DNA of 64,000 nucleotides from Flammula alnicola (Eukaryota; Basidiomycota; Agaricomycetes; Agaricales; Strophariaceae), in NCBI GenBank assembly GCA_015499995.1, contig JADNRV010000176.1, forward strand, positions 1 through 64,000. The letters run 5' to 3'. The notes under the pieces were generated by a model, which saw only the letters and a list, made by a program, of their open reading frames with translations, did not search any database and was not told where the DNA came from. Position 1 is the first letter of the stretch; each line of letters begins with the position of its first letter. Positions 34,188 through 46,226 of this stretch are shown here, piece by piece. Position numbers and translations under genes: made by a program.

Positions 34188-35415
34188 TCATAAACAAAAG
34201 CTTACGACATAGTTAGGCATATCGACCTGGACGCACAGAACAATATAACGATTCGGGAATCAGGATATATGTATAGGCCATAGGTCGAGGCAACTTACCA
34301 CTTCATGCATTCTCAGATCTCCAGCAACGCTGCAGAGCATGTAGGCTGCCACGCGATCCATTTGAAACTCGGCCTCTAGAAAATTAATCATGTTGCGGAC
34401 AGCAGATCGGGTGGCCTCGCGAATATCGGAGTCGATCCCCGTTGTGCAATAATGCTCTTCGTTATTGCTGTTGGGACGGAAAGTATGGAAATGGGGAGTC
34501 TTGGTGTAGGGTCTATCCTTTCGGACGGTTAAACGCACTGTTACTTCCATGGGCGTTTCAATCGCGGTTCCTTCCATCGCAGATGAGAAACTCGACAACA
34601 GAAACTTTAAAAAGTAAGCCATTAAAACTCACCACAGACCTCTAAGTACATTAATGAATCATATAACTCTGACTTTACGAAAAGAACACATACCGCCGTC
34701 GCCTTGGGCAGCATGACCGTCCTAAATATGGTTGTTAGTCAGTCCCGAACCCAGAGAGCGGCAGTACATAGACTCACGCCGATAGAAAATAGCGCGCCTT
34801 CGGCTTCGATGGGCAGAAACAGGGTGGAGCCTACGGTGAGTTGTCGGGTGTCCAAGTTCCCTCCGGTGCTATAGGGCGGGATGGTTGAAAAGGCACCCTT
34901 TTTTCCGGGCGCAACTCCCATTTCTCCGGCGAAAGGGTTCAATGGCACCTTGATTCCTCTCTCTTCGTCGAACCAAGCATGTCCTCCGGCCTTGTTCAAT
35001 TTCCATATCTTCAAAGCTGGTTCAGGAAACTCGTCACTCAACAATCCAAACCCAGGTATCAACCCTGTCCAGCCCCAATCAGCCGTCTCAATCGAGAGGA
35101 CATCTACTTGAAGAGTATCTCCTGGCGATGCCCCTTCAACGTAAACAGGGCCACTGACTTGATCAAGCTGTGAGAACACGAGCGAGGATAGTGTTGCAAC
35201 GGTGGAGTCTTTGGTGATCTGTCCATTTGATGCGTCAAGGCAAGAGAACGAGACATTCTCGCCGGATTGTATCTTTATTACCGGAGGGATGCTTCGTAGC
35301 GAAAGATCAGAACATAACAAAACTGCGAGAGTTTGCCTGACAGCAAACATCTCACAACTTACCTTTTGTCCCAAGCGAGATGGTTTTGCGAGCGCTTGAC
35401 ATTGTGGATGGACAT
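34188..35415 (-). CDS. Acetamidase/formamidase (FmdA/AmdA family)
   Basis: Six exons (35415-35363, 35291-34778, 34721-34694, 34641-34633, 34570-34299, 34226-34188) splice in phase to 304 residues. The fourth exon is only 9 nt. The reading is typical of the family: PPVIKIQSGENVSFSCLDA, GPVYVEGASPGDTLQVDVL, WGWTGLIPGFG, then the central DGHAAQGDGEVCGTAIET formed by four exons, and VVDMPNYVV at the end. These enzymes hydrolyse formamide or short aliphatic amides to ammonia and the acid, in nitrogen assimilation. The start MSIHNVKRSQNHLAWDKS is normal for the family. Only 154 bp separate it from the PMS1 stop codon on the same strand. The substrate cannot be told from sequence. Confidence 0.9.
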
Positions 35416-35569
35416 CGCTGGAGTAGTGCAGATTCAAAGGTCGCAGGAGATAGCTTTGCGACTCACAGCTGGTCCGTTAAAGATTTTGAATGTTTTATAT
35501 TACAATAATGTAACTCCGCAGTAATGGCATGGGTTCTCATGCAATCCGTGGCGAGCTCCGTTCAAAAAA

Positions 35570-38500
35570 TCACTGAAAAGATGACCAATCGATATCTTCC
35601 TTGGGTGTTGAGCCGGAAGACTTGATATCAAGAAGATGGCGCATCGTGGGCCGTCCGTGAGGGCAGTTCCACGGTTGGTCCATGGTTCCCATATGTCGTA
35701 TCACCTGATAAGATAAGCAATTTAAATGGGAACATGACCTGGATATTGAATTCAAGAAACTCACGGTGGTCATTTGATGTTGGGTCAATGGCATGCCAAT
35801 CATGACACTCTTCCTGCACGCTCTCATGGCGAACATGGCTCGGGCCTTCGAACACCGGACCATTTGTCCTCCAGGCCGGTCACGCATCAAATTGATAACC
35901 TCTTCTAAATCTGTGAAACGAGGTGTTAGCGGTTTAACAAGACTGTCGTTATCTTCATAGCTCAGCCCACCTTTCATATCGAAAACTGTACTTTTACTGA
36001 CAGGTTGGGCTACCAACCTGAGTCTACTTCCTTGACCGAGAGAGCCTTCCTCGTCAACGTCAACTTCAAAGCCATTTTTCTGGAGGATTTCCAAATTTTC
36101 GATAGCGAGCATCTCGTCTGATGCCGTCAGCTCAATCGGCCGAGGTCTAATGTACAAAAGTCAGAAAATTTTCATTACATGAAGCAAACAAAAATGGCTA
36201 TTACCTGAACAATTTTTGCGATTGAATTCTCGTTGTGGCTTGGAGAGTTTCAAAGTTGAATTTTTCATCAGCAGCGTGTTGATCCACGATAAACAAGTCA
36301 TCGGTCTCTAGGTTCGTAGCTTCTAGCGTGTCTTGTATTGTCGTTCGAGGTTTCCGACGTCGGACAACGATAAATCCGAGGTTAAACTGTCCAACTACTC
36401 CCATTGTCGCGAAATCTTTCTTTTCAATGACACGGGCAAGCGCATCCACAGCGCTCTGGTCATTCTCTGTGTTGGAGACACTGGCATCTAGAAGAACGCT
36501 ATCAAGTGACCCTTCTTTTCCACACTCTCTTGCGGCCATGGCCTGGCGTCCGGGAGATTTCTGTGACCAAGCTTTTTTAATTCGGTCAGGGTCGAACCTC
36601 AAGGAAATATCACTTCCGTCCTTCTCGCTTCTAATAATCTCAGGACGAGAGATCATGTCCTTCCGAGATATCATGGATGGTGTCGTAGAGGTACTGGCGC
36701 GAGCTTGGCTAAGTATAGATTCCGGGTCTTCTAAATCGTCCTCGTCGTCACCCTCGCACGTTAGATCGATAGCAGTCGCGTTGCGAACGCCTGAGGAAGG
36801 CTTGGAGGTTTGACTAGTGTGTCGATTATCGGACGAGGACGACGCCTTAGGGTCCAAGGTAGGCGACAATGCAGGCCGAGATAGATTTCGGGCCACTTGC
36901 GCAGAGACCTTCAAGGACGTAGCTTCTTCGTCCTCTGAGTGGTCATCAAGCAGTTCGTCCACATTTTCGTCCACATCCTCCTCCCCTTTCTCCTCATCAT
37001 CAGTTTGATCTGCCACATTTTCTTCGTCTTCTCGGTCCTGACTTTCCTCCTGATCTCCGTCCTCAATTGCAGTCAATGTTTTCTGCGAAGATTGTATTTG
37101 ACTTCCGGTGCGGGCGAAACCAGCAAGCTGACTGCGAAGAATCAACCTTGGATTCTGGGAGCTCTTGGCTTTCTTGGAACGTGGTTCCTTGGCAGTCACA
37201 CCAAAAGATCGGATATCCATATCATTCGCTACCCGTCGCGCGGAAAGCGTGGGTTCGCGATCGCCACCTGCAATGCTCGAGAGGGCAACGGGCGAAGCTG
37301 AGCCCACATCTAAGTCATCTCCAGGTCGCGCAATGAAGGCACCTGTGTCAGACTTGCGTTTCTTCCGAGGGTGGGCGACTACGTCAGTTGCGTCATCGTA
37401 GCCGCCATCTTCCGGTGCTGCGGGGTTTGCCTCGGGGGAGGAGGGGGACGAAGTGCGCCGATGTCGAGGTGTCATGCCTAAGCGTTGGCCCCATGTGGTC
37501 TGCGAAGTATCGAACACCAGTGTGTCTCTTGCACTGTTGGCATTGTCAACATCGATCTCCATAGGATTGTCTGCTTCAGAGGGTCGTGCTTCAAGAGGAG
37601 GCGTAGCTTGCTGCAAATAGTTACTCTCAGACGAGGATGGTCGACGTGGCGAGGATGGTAAAGCGGATGACGAAGACATATCCGGAGCCCTCCGCGATGA
37701 CGACGCTTGTGCACTAAATCGATGGTCCTCGGGAACATCATCGACCTTATCATGGGTAGCTGTCGCTTGTGTCTGACGAGCCGCTCTAGCAGATGAAGAC
37801 GGTTGTGGTTGTGTGGAAAAGATTTGTGTTTGCGTTTTCGATCGACCCTGGGAATCTCCTAAGTCATAGGTGGCACGCGAAGGCGCAAAATAAGTTTCCA
37901 GAGCAGCCTGGAGATAATTGAGAAAAAAAATCAGCGACCCGTGAAGAGATGAAAAGGAGAGATGAACCTTGAGCGCCGAAATTAAATTGCCCTCGCTGTG
38001 AAGCAGTATTGTCCTTTTATCTGGACTAACGTTGACATCATAAGCCTCTACGATGTGGTTTGCTTAGATCGACCACAATCGAAGAGTCGGGGTGACATAC
38101 CGGTTGGAATGAGAAAATTGGCCAAAATAAAGGGTGCTTGAGTGGCATTGAAAGAACGATAGACTTCGTTGAAAGCTTTCTGCATCTACAACCAAACTTT
38201 TGAGAAACATTTGAGCTGAATAACAAAGACCTTACCTTGCTCATGTTACACGGCCTCCCATTGATATAGAAGAATTGCCGATCAGTCCACGTCCGCCCGC
38301 AACCGACTGAAAATTTGGATATCAAGCCTTTGACTTGAACTGAGATAGCTTCGGTTTCCTGGCTAAATAGATGTTAGATGGTTGAGCATCAGGATGTGCT
38401 ATCAGAGGATCGACGGACTTTTTCAATCGTTTAAGAGCCACTTTCTCTCTCTCGACTTCAAACGTCAAATCCATGTCGACGATGTTGTCAAGGGATTTCG

Positions 38501-39377
38501 GACCCCATAGCGCCGTGACAGAGGCACGAGAGGATGGCGACCCTAACGTCTTGATTTGCACGGACTTGCCACTGCAGTCACATTAGCGCGATGAAAACAT
38601 CATACTCGGAAGGCATACGTACCCTTTGTCAAGCTGATTGCTTACAGTCAGACGAATACCTGGAGCAGCGGCACATGGTCCTAAGGCATACGCATTCAGA
38701 AGGGATAGAGCTTTGCCAAACTCGCGCTTGACATTTCGTTCGAATTCCTTTCGGCGAACCGCCAGCGGAGTAAAGAGGTTTGTCAAGGTGATAGTGGTGC
38801 CTTGCTAAAAATTTATGAGAAGTCGAGGTCAGCTAAAAAGAGGTACTCACATTTCTCGCCACGGTGCTCCTGTTCTTCACTGATCCCCCAGCGTCCATAA
38901 CCAAGGACATGCCCATAGGCGCTGTTTCAGAGGTCGCGGTGCAGACTGTGACGTGTTCACTCAGGGCGCAAAGGGAAGAAAGGGCCTCTCCTCTGAAACC
39001 GAAGGTGCGTACGGACGTGAGGTCGGAGAACGTCTCGAGCTTGGAGGTGTGATGTTTGAGCGCTGAGAAAGAATTAGACAGGAAAAAATGAGCACCACTC
39101 GATAAACACACCAATGCTATCATAGTCAGCCTCTGGTATTCCAGATCCATTATCAATCACCTCTACGGACGCGAGCCCATAGTTTTTGAAGCGCACTTCT
39201 GTTGAGATAGTTAGCACATGTTACCGAGTCGCATGCAGAAGAATACTTACCAATATTTGTCGCGCCAGCGTCAAGGCTGTTTTCTACAAGTTCTTTCACT
39301 GCGGTTTGGAGATCAATAACGACCTGCCCAGATGTAATCCGGTGAATTGACGCGTTGTCAATAGCTTTGATAGACAT
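35570..39377 (-). CDS. PMS1: DNA mismatch repair endonuclease PMS1 (MutL homolog)
   Basis: Twelve exons splice in phase to 1,068 residues. The N-terminal GHKL ATPase is complete: [28 protein letters not shown], then [15 protein letters not shown]. The transducer domain ends with [13 protein letters not shown] and [13 protein letters not shown] disordered linker of over 400 residues, rich in Ser and Asp/Glu, follows in one long exon (37907-36205). The C-terminal domain holds the metal-binding endonuclease motif [12 protein letters not shown] at about residue 890, ACRKSVMIG, and CPHGRPT near the end. The DQHAx2Ex4E motif marks it as the nicking subunit (yeast Pms1/human PMS2) that pairs with Mlh1. 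The start is [20 protein letters not shown]. No defects were seen. Confidence 0.96.
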
Positions 39378-40369
39378 GATGAAGCAAAAGCCAAAAGTGA
39401 GTAGATTTGGAGAGCGAGAGGGGTATGCTATCGAATGGGCCAAAATACGCATCAAAAGATGGTGAAATACATTCGCAATGAAGACCGTTTGCAACGACTT
39501 TAAGCTCGAACTCAGGGGCTCGAAGTTGAACCATGGAATACGTTTTCATTGCAGTCGCAGTGTCGGAAAGTTCCAAAATGCCTGATTAGGCATTTGCCTG
39601 CCTGATCATGTTTTGTCTACACCGCCACTGCGTACAATTTTAAAAAAATTGGTGCCAGCACTCAAGAGTAGTAATGTCTCTAATGTATTTGCCATACTCT
39701 TTCAGTAGTATAATGATGTTGTTGGAGGTCGAGCTGTTTTACAAGTCAGAGCGTGAGCGTGACAGGCGCAATCATAACGCGTTAGGTCACAAATTGCATT
39801 ATCGGCATTACCGGCCTGATCAGGCCTGATAAGGGTAGGAGAAAATTCTGATCAGAGGGCTTGTTTTCTGAAACAGCATCGTCGCAGCTCAAAATTGTTG
39901 GGAGACACAGCAAACGTTTATTTTATATGCTTCGACACCCATATATGTGAAAAAAAATACTTCAGGTGCCCTGAACATCGATTGCTAGAATCATGATCAG
40001 GCAAGCGTGACAAAGCGTGATTCTGAACAGGCATTTCGGAACTTTCCGACGCAGCGGCGGCTGTCCAGGAAACTGCGCGTGACAGTGCGTTTTAAGACGT
40101 CAAAGGACTCAGTTACAAACACTGAAACAAACGCGCACTGCCTTCAAGTTCTGACTCTGAGCGGCCGCGCTCCCGAGTCCCTCGTGTGTGCTACTAAAGC
40201 AACGCTGTGTAAAATGAACATCTGTTAGGGCTCAACTCACGTTTTGTCGGAGTTCACACTAACACCCTTTACTGAACAGTGAGTACATGAGCTCTGGAAT
40301 CCTTCAGGTGTTTTATTGACGTTCTGCTTCCGTCAGTTTTACCCAGATCTAATTTCTCGACGGATAAGA
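39378..40369. other. Intergenic between PMS1 and F-box copy 1
   Basis: No gene supported. Short strings around TGATCAGGC and GGCCTGATCAGG recur at 39590-39610 and 39810-39860. From about 40070 the sequence belongs to the left inverted-repeat arm. Confidence 0.4.
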
Positions 40370-42121
40370 ATGAACGCTTCCCCCTTCGCTTCACGAATAG
40401 GCACCAACTATGCAGCAACCGACGAGGAAATAATTCAACTCACACAGCTTTTATCTGAGCCCACCTCCAAGCTCGAGGGCCTACAGAAAGAAATCGACCG
40501 AGTACATTGTCTCTTGGAAGACCTTTCCAACCGGCATGAAGCACTGTCTCGTGAGATCGAGAACCATCGCGCGCTCATGTCGCCTATACGGCGTCTCCCC
40601 GTCGATGTCATTCAGGAGATCTTTGCTCACTGCCTCCCGATGGAGCATAATCCCATTATAAGCAGGCATGAGTGCCCAATTTTACTCACTCAAATCTGCA
40701 GTGGCTGGCGGTCCATTGCACTGTCCACGGCATCACTTTGGGCCTCCATTCACATTCCCATTCCCGTTCCTACCAATGTCGTTTCCGGATACTACACTCC
40801 AACCCCCGCCTGGGACCAGTTGACAGAGAGACAGCCACTGCTTGATGCTGCCAAGAGACGCGCCACAGCGGTTAAAGAATGGTTGGGAAGATCTGGAGCA
40901 TGTTCACTCAATATTACGGTTTATGAGAGAGAGCACTCGACTCCGTTGGAGATATACAACATCATCATTGACGCTTTCATTGGTTTCGCAAGTAGATGGG
41001 GCAAGATAAGCTTCGAAACACCTGCTGCCAACTTAGAGCGTATTGCAGCACTGTCCGTCACCGATGTCCCTATGCTCCACTCATTGTCCATCCGAGGCAG
41101 AAGTATTCATAGTGGCTTCCAGCCCGACCCGAATCCAAATATCGTATTCTGGTCAAAAAGCGGAATACTCAAAGCACCACGGCTCCGAGACATTTCCTAC
41201 TCCCTTGTCACAGAGGATTTCACTGCTTTCCCTCTCAACTGGTCGCGGTTAACATCAATCTCGTTGCACGGTATAGCTTGGCCCGCTGCCCCATATACGT
41301 CCATTGCCAAGATTGCATGGATCCTAGAATCTTGCCCAAGACTCATCAGTTGTCGGTTGGAGGTGGCATCTCTTCCAAATGATAGTATCCAGCCATATCC
41401 GCGCAGTGCCTCCATTTCTCTACCATACCTCCGGAATATGACGATCCACGCAGGCAGAGTCGATCTATCCACATTATGTGAGGCACTTGACGTCCCTTCT
41501 CTTCAGCAACTAGAATTCCACTCTAGCATCTACTCATCCGAACTGCCCGCTTACCCACTTGTCCCGCTATTGCGACGCACCGCTACTACGATGCGAAGCT
41601 TAGCCATTGACCCTCATTTCCTTTCGAAAGGCGACTTCTTTAGATGTCTCCAATCCTGCCCTCACATATCGACACTTTCTATCCAAAGAAGCTATTATGC
41701 CAGTGATCGAGTCTGGACACCTATGGGCGAACGACCACGTGAACACTTCCTAGACGATGGGCTTTTATACCGTCTAACGACGCCGGACGATGAGGGAAAT
41801 TTCCTTTGTCCACAACTCGCAGTCTTCGAATGCTTTATCGGCCCTGATTTTACGGATTCAGCTCTTCTAGACTTCATTAAGGCCAAACACTCCAGGACTC
41901 CGGGTCTTGCGACTGTCAAAACCGTCGCTGTGGTATTTAACCGGCCACAAGAAATTCCGTTGCTCGGAGAGCTCGAGCCATTTATGAAAGATGGCCTGGA
42001 TTGCCGTCTATCTTATAGTCCGACTCTCGCTCAAGGACTGTTTTCCGCTTCCGATGGTATTTCTTCTGTCTATAACGACGACGTATTCTATCCCTGGGGT
42101 GCTCCCACATTGATATTTTAA
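40370..42121 (+). CDS. F-box protein with LRR-like body (inverted pair, copy 1)
   Basis: An intronless frame of 583 residues starts at MNASPFASRIGTNYAATDEE. Residues about 20-70 are a predicted coiled coil (heptad-like LQKEIDRVHCLLEDLSNRHE). The F-box-like motif follows directly, PIRRLPVDVIQEIFAHCLP with ICSGWRSIALSTASLWASI, the usual Agaricomycete arrangement. The rest is a Leu-rich, LRR-like body, as in SCF adaptor subunits that recruit substrates to ubiquitin ligases. Copy 2 at 46947-48707 is closely similar over its full length. The coding frame is intact. The target is unknown. Confidence 0.85.
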   Translation: MNASPFASRIGTNYAATDEEIIQLTQLLSEPTSKLEGLQKEIDRVHCLLEDLSNRHEALSREIENHRALMSPIRRLPVDVIQEIFAHCLPMEHNPIISRHECPILLTQICSGWRSIALSTASLWASIHIPIPVPTNVVSGYYTPTPAWDQLTERQPLLDAAKRRATAVKEWLGRSGACSLNITVYEREHSTPLEIYNIIIDAFIGFASRWGKISFETPAANLERIAALSVTDVPMLHSLSIRGRSIHSGFQPDPNPNIVFWSKSGILKAPRLRDISYSLVTEDFTAFPLNWSRLTSISLHGIAWPAAPYTSIAKIAWILESCPRLISCRLEVASLPNDSIQPYPRSASISLPYLRNMTIHAGRVDLSTLCEALDVPSLQQLEFHSSIYSSELPAYPLVPLLRRTATTMRSLAIDPHFLSKGDFFRCLQSCPHISTLSIQRSYYASDRVWTPMGERPREHFLDDGLLYRLTTPDDEGNFLCPQLAVFECFIGPDFTDSALLDFIKAKHSRTPGLATVKTVAVVFNRPQEIPLLGELEPFMKDGLDCRLSYSPTLAQGLFSASDGISSVYNDDVFYPWGAPTLIF

Positions 42122-42267
42122 AGATCCTCTTTCCCCAAAGATGCGTGCGTCATCATAAATTACTGGTAGCTACTACTACGGACAAACAAATCTACGACCA
42201 ACATTCTAACTGGTAGTTCCAAGGTGGTTCATGAGTATACCCTGATGTCCCTATTGCTCCTGATTTT

Positions 42268-42534
42268 ATGGATTCAGCTCTCCTAGACTTCATTAAGGCC
42301 AAACGATCCGTGGCCAGGACTCCGGGTCTTGCGACTCTCAAAACCGTCGCTGTGGTATTTAGCCGGACACAAGAAATTCCGTTGCTCGGAGAGCTCGAGC
42401 CATTTATAAAAGATGGCCTGGATTGCCGTCTATCTTATACTCCAGCTCTCGCCCAAGGACCATTTTCTGCTTCCGATGGTATTTCTTCTGTCTATAACGA
42501 CATATTCGATCCCTGGAGTGCTCCCACATTTTAA
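42268..42534 (+). pseudogene. Tandem copy of the F-box gene 3' end (88-codon frame)
   Basis: This is a partial duplicate of the last 90 or so codons of the gene at 40370-42121, including the downstream flank. The frame is still open to its stop. A change of ACG to ATG (TDSALL to MDSALL) has created a start codon at 42268. Without the F-box it is most likely an untranslated remnant. Confidence 0.8.
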
Positions 42535-42765
42535 AGATCCTCTTTCCCCAAAGATGTGTGCGTCACCATAAATTACTGGTAGCTACTACTATGGACAAAC
42601 AAATCTATGACCAACATTCTAACCGGTAGTTCCAAGGTAGTTCATGAGTATACTGATTTCCCTTCTAATTTCACGATTGGCCCGCGTCGGAGCATGCAAT
42701 GGCGCATTGGCGTTAAGGATTTTGATTCCGTTTTGACTCCATTATGCTATGTCTGACGTCGGCTA

Positions 42766-43748
42766 AAGTGCGCGTTGCGTTGCAATAGCTCACGGATAAC
42801 GGGCGCGTCGTCCACGATGAGAACCGTGACATCGAGCAAAAAAAAAAAACGAGGTGCAAAAATTGCGAAAAATCCTGCTATTACTCCATATTTACATCTT
42901 GACCAAGCATTTTTCCGGCATTTGCTGCCCATCTCTCCTGCTCGTTAAAAGCACACCCATTTGCATCATTTCCAAACCATTATTCTTGAGTGCGACGTGG
43001 GCCTTCTTGCTCGTCAACAGCCATCCAGGCTCCGAGAGAGACAATTCTTTTGCAATGGACTTCCCTGATTGTAAAATGGCGTAGGTTAGTACATTTAGGT
43101 CAGAATTAAAGGAACATACCTTTTTTATGAGTTCATTTCCTTTCAGAGTTTTCACGAAGTAGGATCAAGCAGCTACTGTACATACTACATACTATTAGTA
43201 TAATAAGTATTACGACCAATCGTTGATTCGAACTGGAGGAGCTCGGGTTCTTTGTACTTGCTTGGTTTTTACAAGCTTTATTCGGAGTTTCCAAGACGAC
43301 TGTCATTTGATCTTACACATAATTGGATTATGTCAGGCGAAAGTCCGCCGGCGATTTTGTAACTCCAGGCTTTCCCTCCGCCCAGCGTCTATTGCTCCTC
43401 TTTCCCAACCCTCAACCACTGCCAGGAGACAAAAGAGTCTCGTCGACACGACTCTCTTAGAGCGACGAGTAAGTGATCAAATTTCAAATTTTGCTGCGTA
43501 CACAGCCTCCTCATCATTTTATTGAAACAGGTTACAGTACTTTCGAGAATTCCCTAACGAAGAGTCGTTCATCAATCTGTTATTGCGACCCTTCCGATTA
43601 TCCCTTGTGTTCCCTTGTACACGTAGCATTGTCGAACAAGCAGAGCAAGCAAGGCATCCTTCAACTCCTTTCAGTTGATAGCCCGGACTCGAACTCGTCC
43701 CAACCCATACCAAGGAGAAAGTAAAATTCTCTTCATCAACCAGCCAAG
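42766..43748. other. Spacer between the left arm and the mannosyltransferase
   Basis: No supported gene. A minus-strand frame at 42892-43155 has an attractive intron-like stretch, but splicing it breaks the frame. The last 300 bp hold the promoter and 5' UTR of the next gene. Confidence 0.4.
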
Positions 43749-45762
43749 ATGAATACCCCTGCTCGGTATATCATTGTTGTTCTTGCCCTCATCGTATGTT
43801 CTTTTTCCTATTACTTCTCGATTCCAGCTTCTGAAATGCACAACACAACAGATATCTCTCCACTATATAGTCAGCTTCACGCATGAGCCCTACGGCCGCG
43901 CCACCTCACTCTCCAGCATCGCCTCCAAATTCAAGTCATCCCCTTCCACCGATACCACCATTTCCGACAACTTCCCATCTCATTCCTCTGACTACAAATG
44001 GACTCCGTCGGGCACGGGCAACGACACACTCGTAGTCGACCGCCACGCCAACGCCACTTTTGTCATCCTCTGCAGGAACTCGGACATGCAGAACACCGTG
44101 AAGAGCATCAGGGAGATCGAGGATCGGTTCAATAGGAGATATCGCTATCCGTATGTGTTGTTGAACGAGGAAGAGTTTACAGACGAGTTTAAACGGTGCG
44201 TCTTCGCTTTGCCTTTTTATTTGTCCCAATACTCAAGCTATGGTTCTCGAACAGCCGCGTCTCAATATTGACTTCCGCCAAAATGGAGTTCGGACTCATT
44301 CCGCACGACCATTGGTTCCAACCCGACTCTATCGACGAGGCCAAGGCCAAGGCAGGACGTGATAAGATGGTGGAGAAGAACATCATCTACGGAGGAAGCG
44401 TGTCGTACAGGAATATGTGTCGATTCAACTCTGGGGTGCGTCTTTTTTCTCTTTCTGCTTTTTTTTCGGATGTTGACCGTTGTCTTCCAGTTCTTCTTCA
44501 AACACCCCTTGATGCAGAAGTACAGGTGGTACTGGCGTATAGAGTGAGTGTGTTTGTTTTCTCTCTTTCTCCTATCTCTCTTCCATTTTCTTTTTCTTGT
44601 GTCTCTTTCTTCGTATTGGAACGAGGTTTCATGCCACGTTTCACACGTCGGGCGCTGATAGGCCACGGCCTGCCACGGCCAAGACGTCAATTTCGCATCA
44701 TGCTATACACGTGGTCACTGACCTTCTCTTGGCATCACTGCACCCATGATCACTTGCTTTCGTGCAAGTTATCTTTTTTTTACGGAACCGACGTAGCAGC
44801 ATTGGTTTACCTTGCGTTGCGACTCCAAATCCCCCTTACCATCCTCTTTGCTTTCTTCTCGTTATTTTCCTGATTTATTCTTTTTTCTTAAATAAAAAAA
44901 CCCGCCTGCTGACCACTTGGCCTCGATTTTCAGACCCGATGTCCACTTCCACTGCAACATCGAATATGACCCGTTCTTGTTCATGGAGGATAAGAAGAAA
45001 GTTTACTGTACGTAAAAATTCTTCAGTCGTATTTTGGAATCTAACTTCGCCATTAGCCTTTACGATAACCATGTATGAATACGAGGCGACCATCCCGACT
45101 CTATGGGGCCATGTTATGGGTACGTTTATCACAAGTAAAATATGCATCATGCTCACCTCTGAGCAGATTTCGCGAAGCTGCACCCCGAGTTCATCGCGAA
45201 GGATAACTCGTTGGGCTTCATGTCGTCAAATAACGGCCAAACTTATAACCTGTGCCATTGTGCGTGACTTTCCATTCTTCGATGGTTGTTTCCCCTTTCG
45301 TTGATTTGTCCCGAATAGTCTGGAGTAACTTCGAGATCGCCGATATGGAATTCTGGCGTGGGCCTGCGTATACCGCCTTCTTTGAGTATCTGGATGCTAA
45401 GGGCGGTTTCTACTACGAGGTTGGTCCCTTTCCCTTGGTTGCAGACAGAACCTGATTTCTTTTGTGCAGCGCTGGGGTGACGCACCCGTACATTCGATCG
45501 CCGCCGGCCTCTTCGCCTCTCGCGACCAGATCCAGTTCTTCGACGACATAGGCTACGAGCATAACCCATACACGCACTGTCCAAAGTCGAAAGAAACCTG
45601 GGAGAAAGGACGCTGCACGTGTGATCAGGCTAGGAGTTTCGGTGAGTTTTCTCGTTCCTCAAAGCGTGAGGCGGTGGGCTGACAGTGGTTTGCGTTGTCG
45701 CGTTTGCAGATTATGACGGATATTCGTGTATGAGCAAGTGGGATAAGTTCATTGAAAACTAG
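43749..45762 (+). CDS. Alpha-1,2-mannosyltransferase, KRE2/KTR type (GT15)
   Basis: Ten exons (43749-43793, 43852-44195, 44255-44435, 44491-44543, 44934-45007, 45057-45119, 45167-45259, 45319-45419, 45470-45641, 45710-45762) splice in phase to 392 residues, the usual family length. The N-terminus, RYIIVVLALIISLHYIVSF, is a type II signal anchor for the Golgi. The GT15 signatures are all present: RNSDMQNTVKSIREIEDRFN, YPYVLLNEEEFTDEFK, KYRWYWRIEPDVHFHCNI, YNLCHFWSNFEIADMEFWRG, and ERWGDAPVHSIAAGLF. These enzymes add alpha-1,2-mannose to N- and O-glycans of cell-wall proteins. The fourth intron (44544-44933) is 390 bp, far longer than its neighbours. The gene lies in the spacer of the F-box inverted duplication. 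Confidence 0.95.
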
Positions 45763-46226
45763 GAGTGCTGAGTGCTGGACACCGCGACCCTCGAGTCAGC
45801 GGATTCATGCAACTGGCTCTGGACTGTGCGGTCTCGAATGGAGAGATAGATGTTCTCGTTATACGATATGAAAAGTAAAGAAGATGAGAGAGAGAAGAAT
45901 CATCGGACTTACTCAGTATACTGTATTGCGATGTTCATTGTTATTTATAATCGACTAGCAATTCTGTTATCCTAAGGCCAACGCAACGGACCAGGCGTCA
46001 GCTATAACCGTTGCTCCCATAGAGGGACAGCATCCTCCACTCTCGGACTGCCCGCGAGTAGCAGCCAGGCTGCCAATCATACAAGTACATATATGTATAC
46101 ATAGCGTTGAACTTCAACTTTCGTTTCTACGGCATCCGTCAGTGATGTTTATAGCATCAGATATGGAATATCGTAGTACTCACCAGCACCATCTTTGAGA
46201 ATTTCTCGTCCTCAGTCGTGCAGCCT
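45763..46226. other. 3' flank between convergent genes
   Basis: No coding signal between the mannosyltransferase stop and the end of the small minus-strand gene. Confidence 0.4.

Larger units (their letters stand above)
40070..42765 (+). repeat. Left arm of a large inverted duplication
   Basis: The segment matches the reverse complement of about 46690-48995, including 300 bp upstream of the F-box gene, the whole gene and several hundred bp downstream. The arms are separated by 3.9 kb. The left arm is longer because its 3' part is tandemly repeated (41841-42240 and about 42255-42660). Confidence 0.88.

Noticed and set aside
35441..35569. Bidirectional or operon-like coupling of PMS1 and the formamidase
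   Set aside because: The genes are on the same strand with only 154 bp between them, but nuclear fungal genes are not normally co-transcribed and nothing in the sequence supports it.
38583..38786. Alternative PMS1 reading that continues past the exon ending LDKG
   Set aside because: The GTACGT donor and the downstream [11 protein letters not shown] continuation preserve the MutL family pattern; the read-through frame stops.
42892..43155. Minus-strand frame with an apparent GTATGT...CAG intron
   Set aside because: Removing the intron puts the downstream part out of frame and quickly gives a stop. No family motif was seen.
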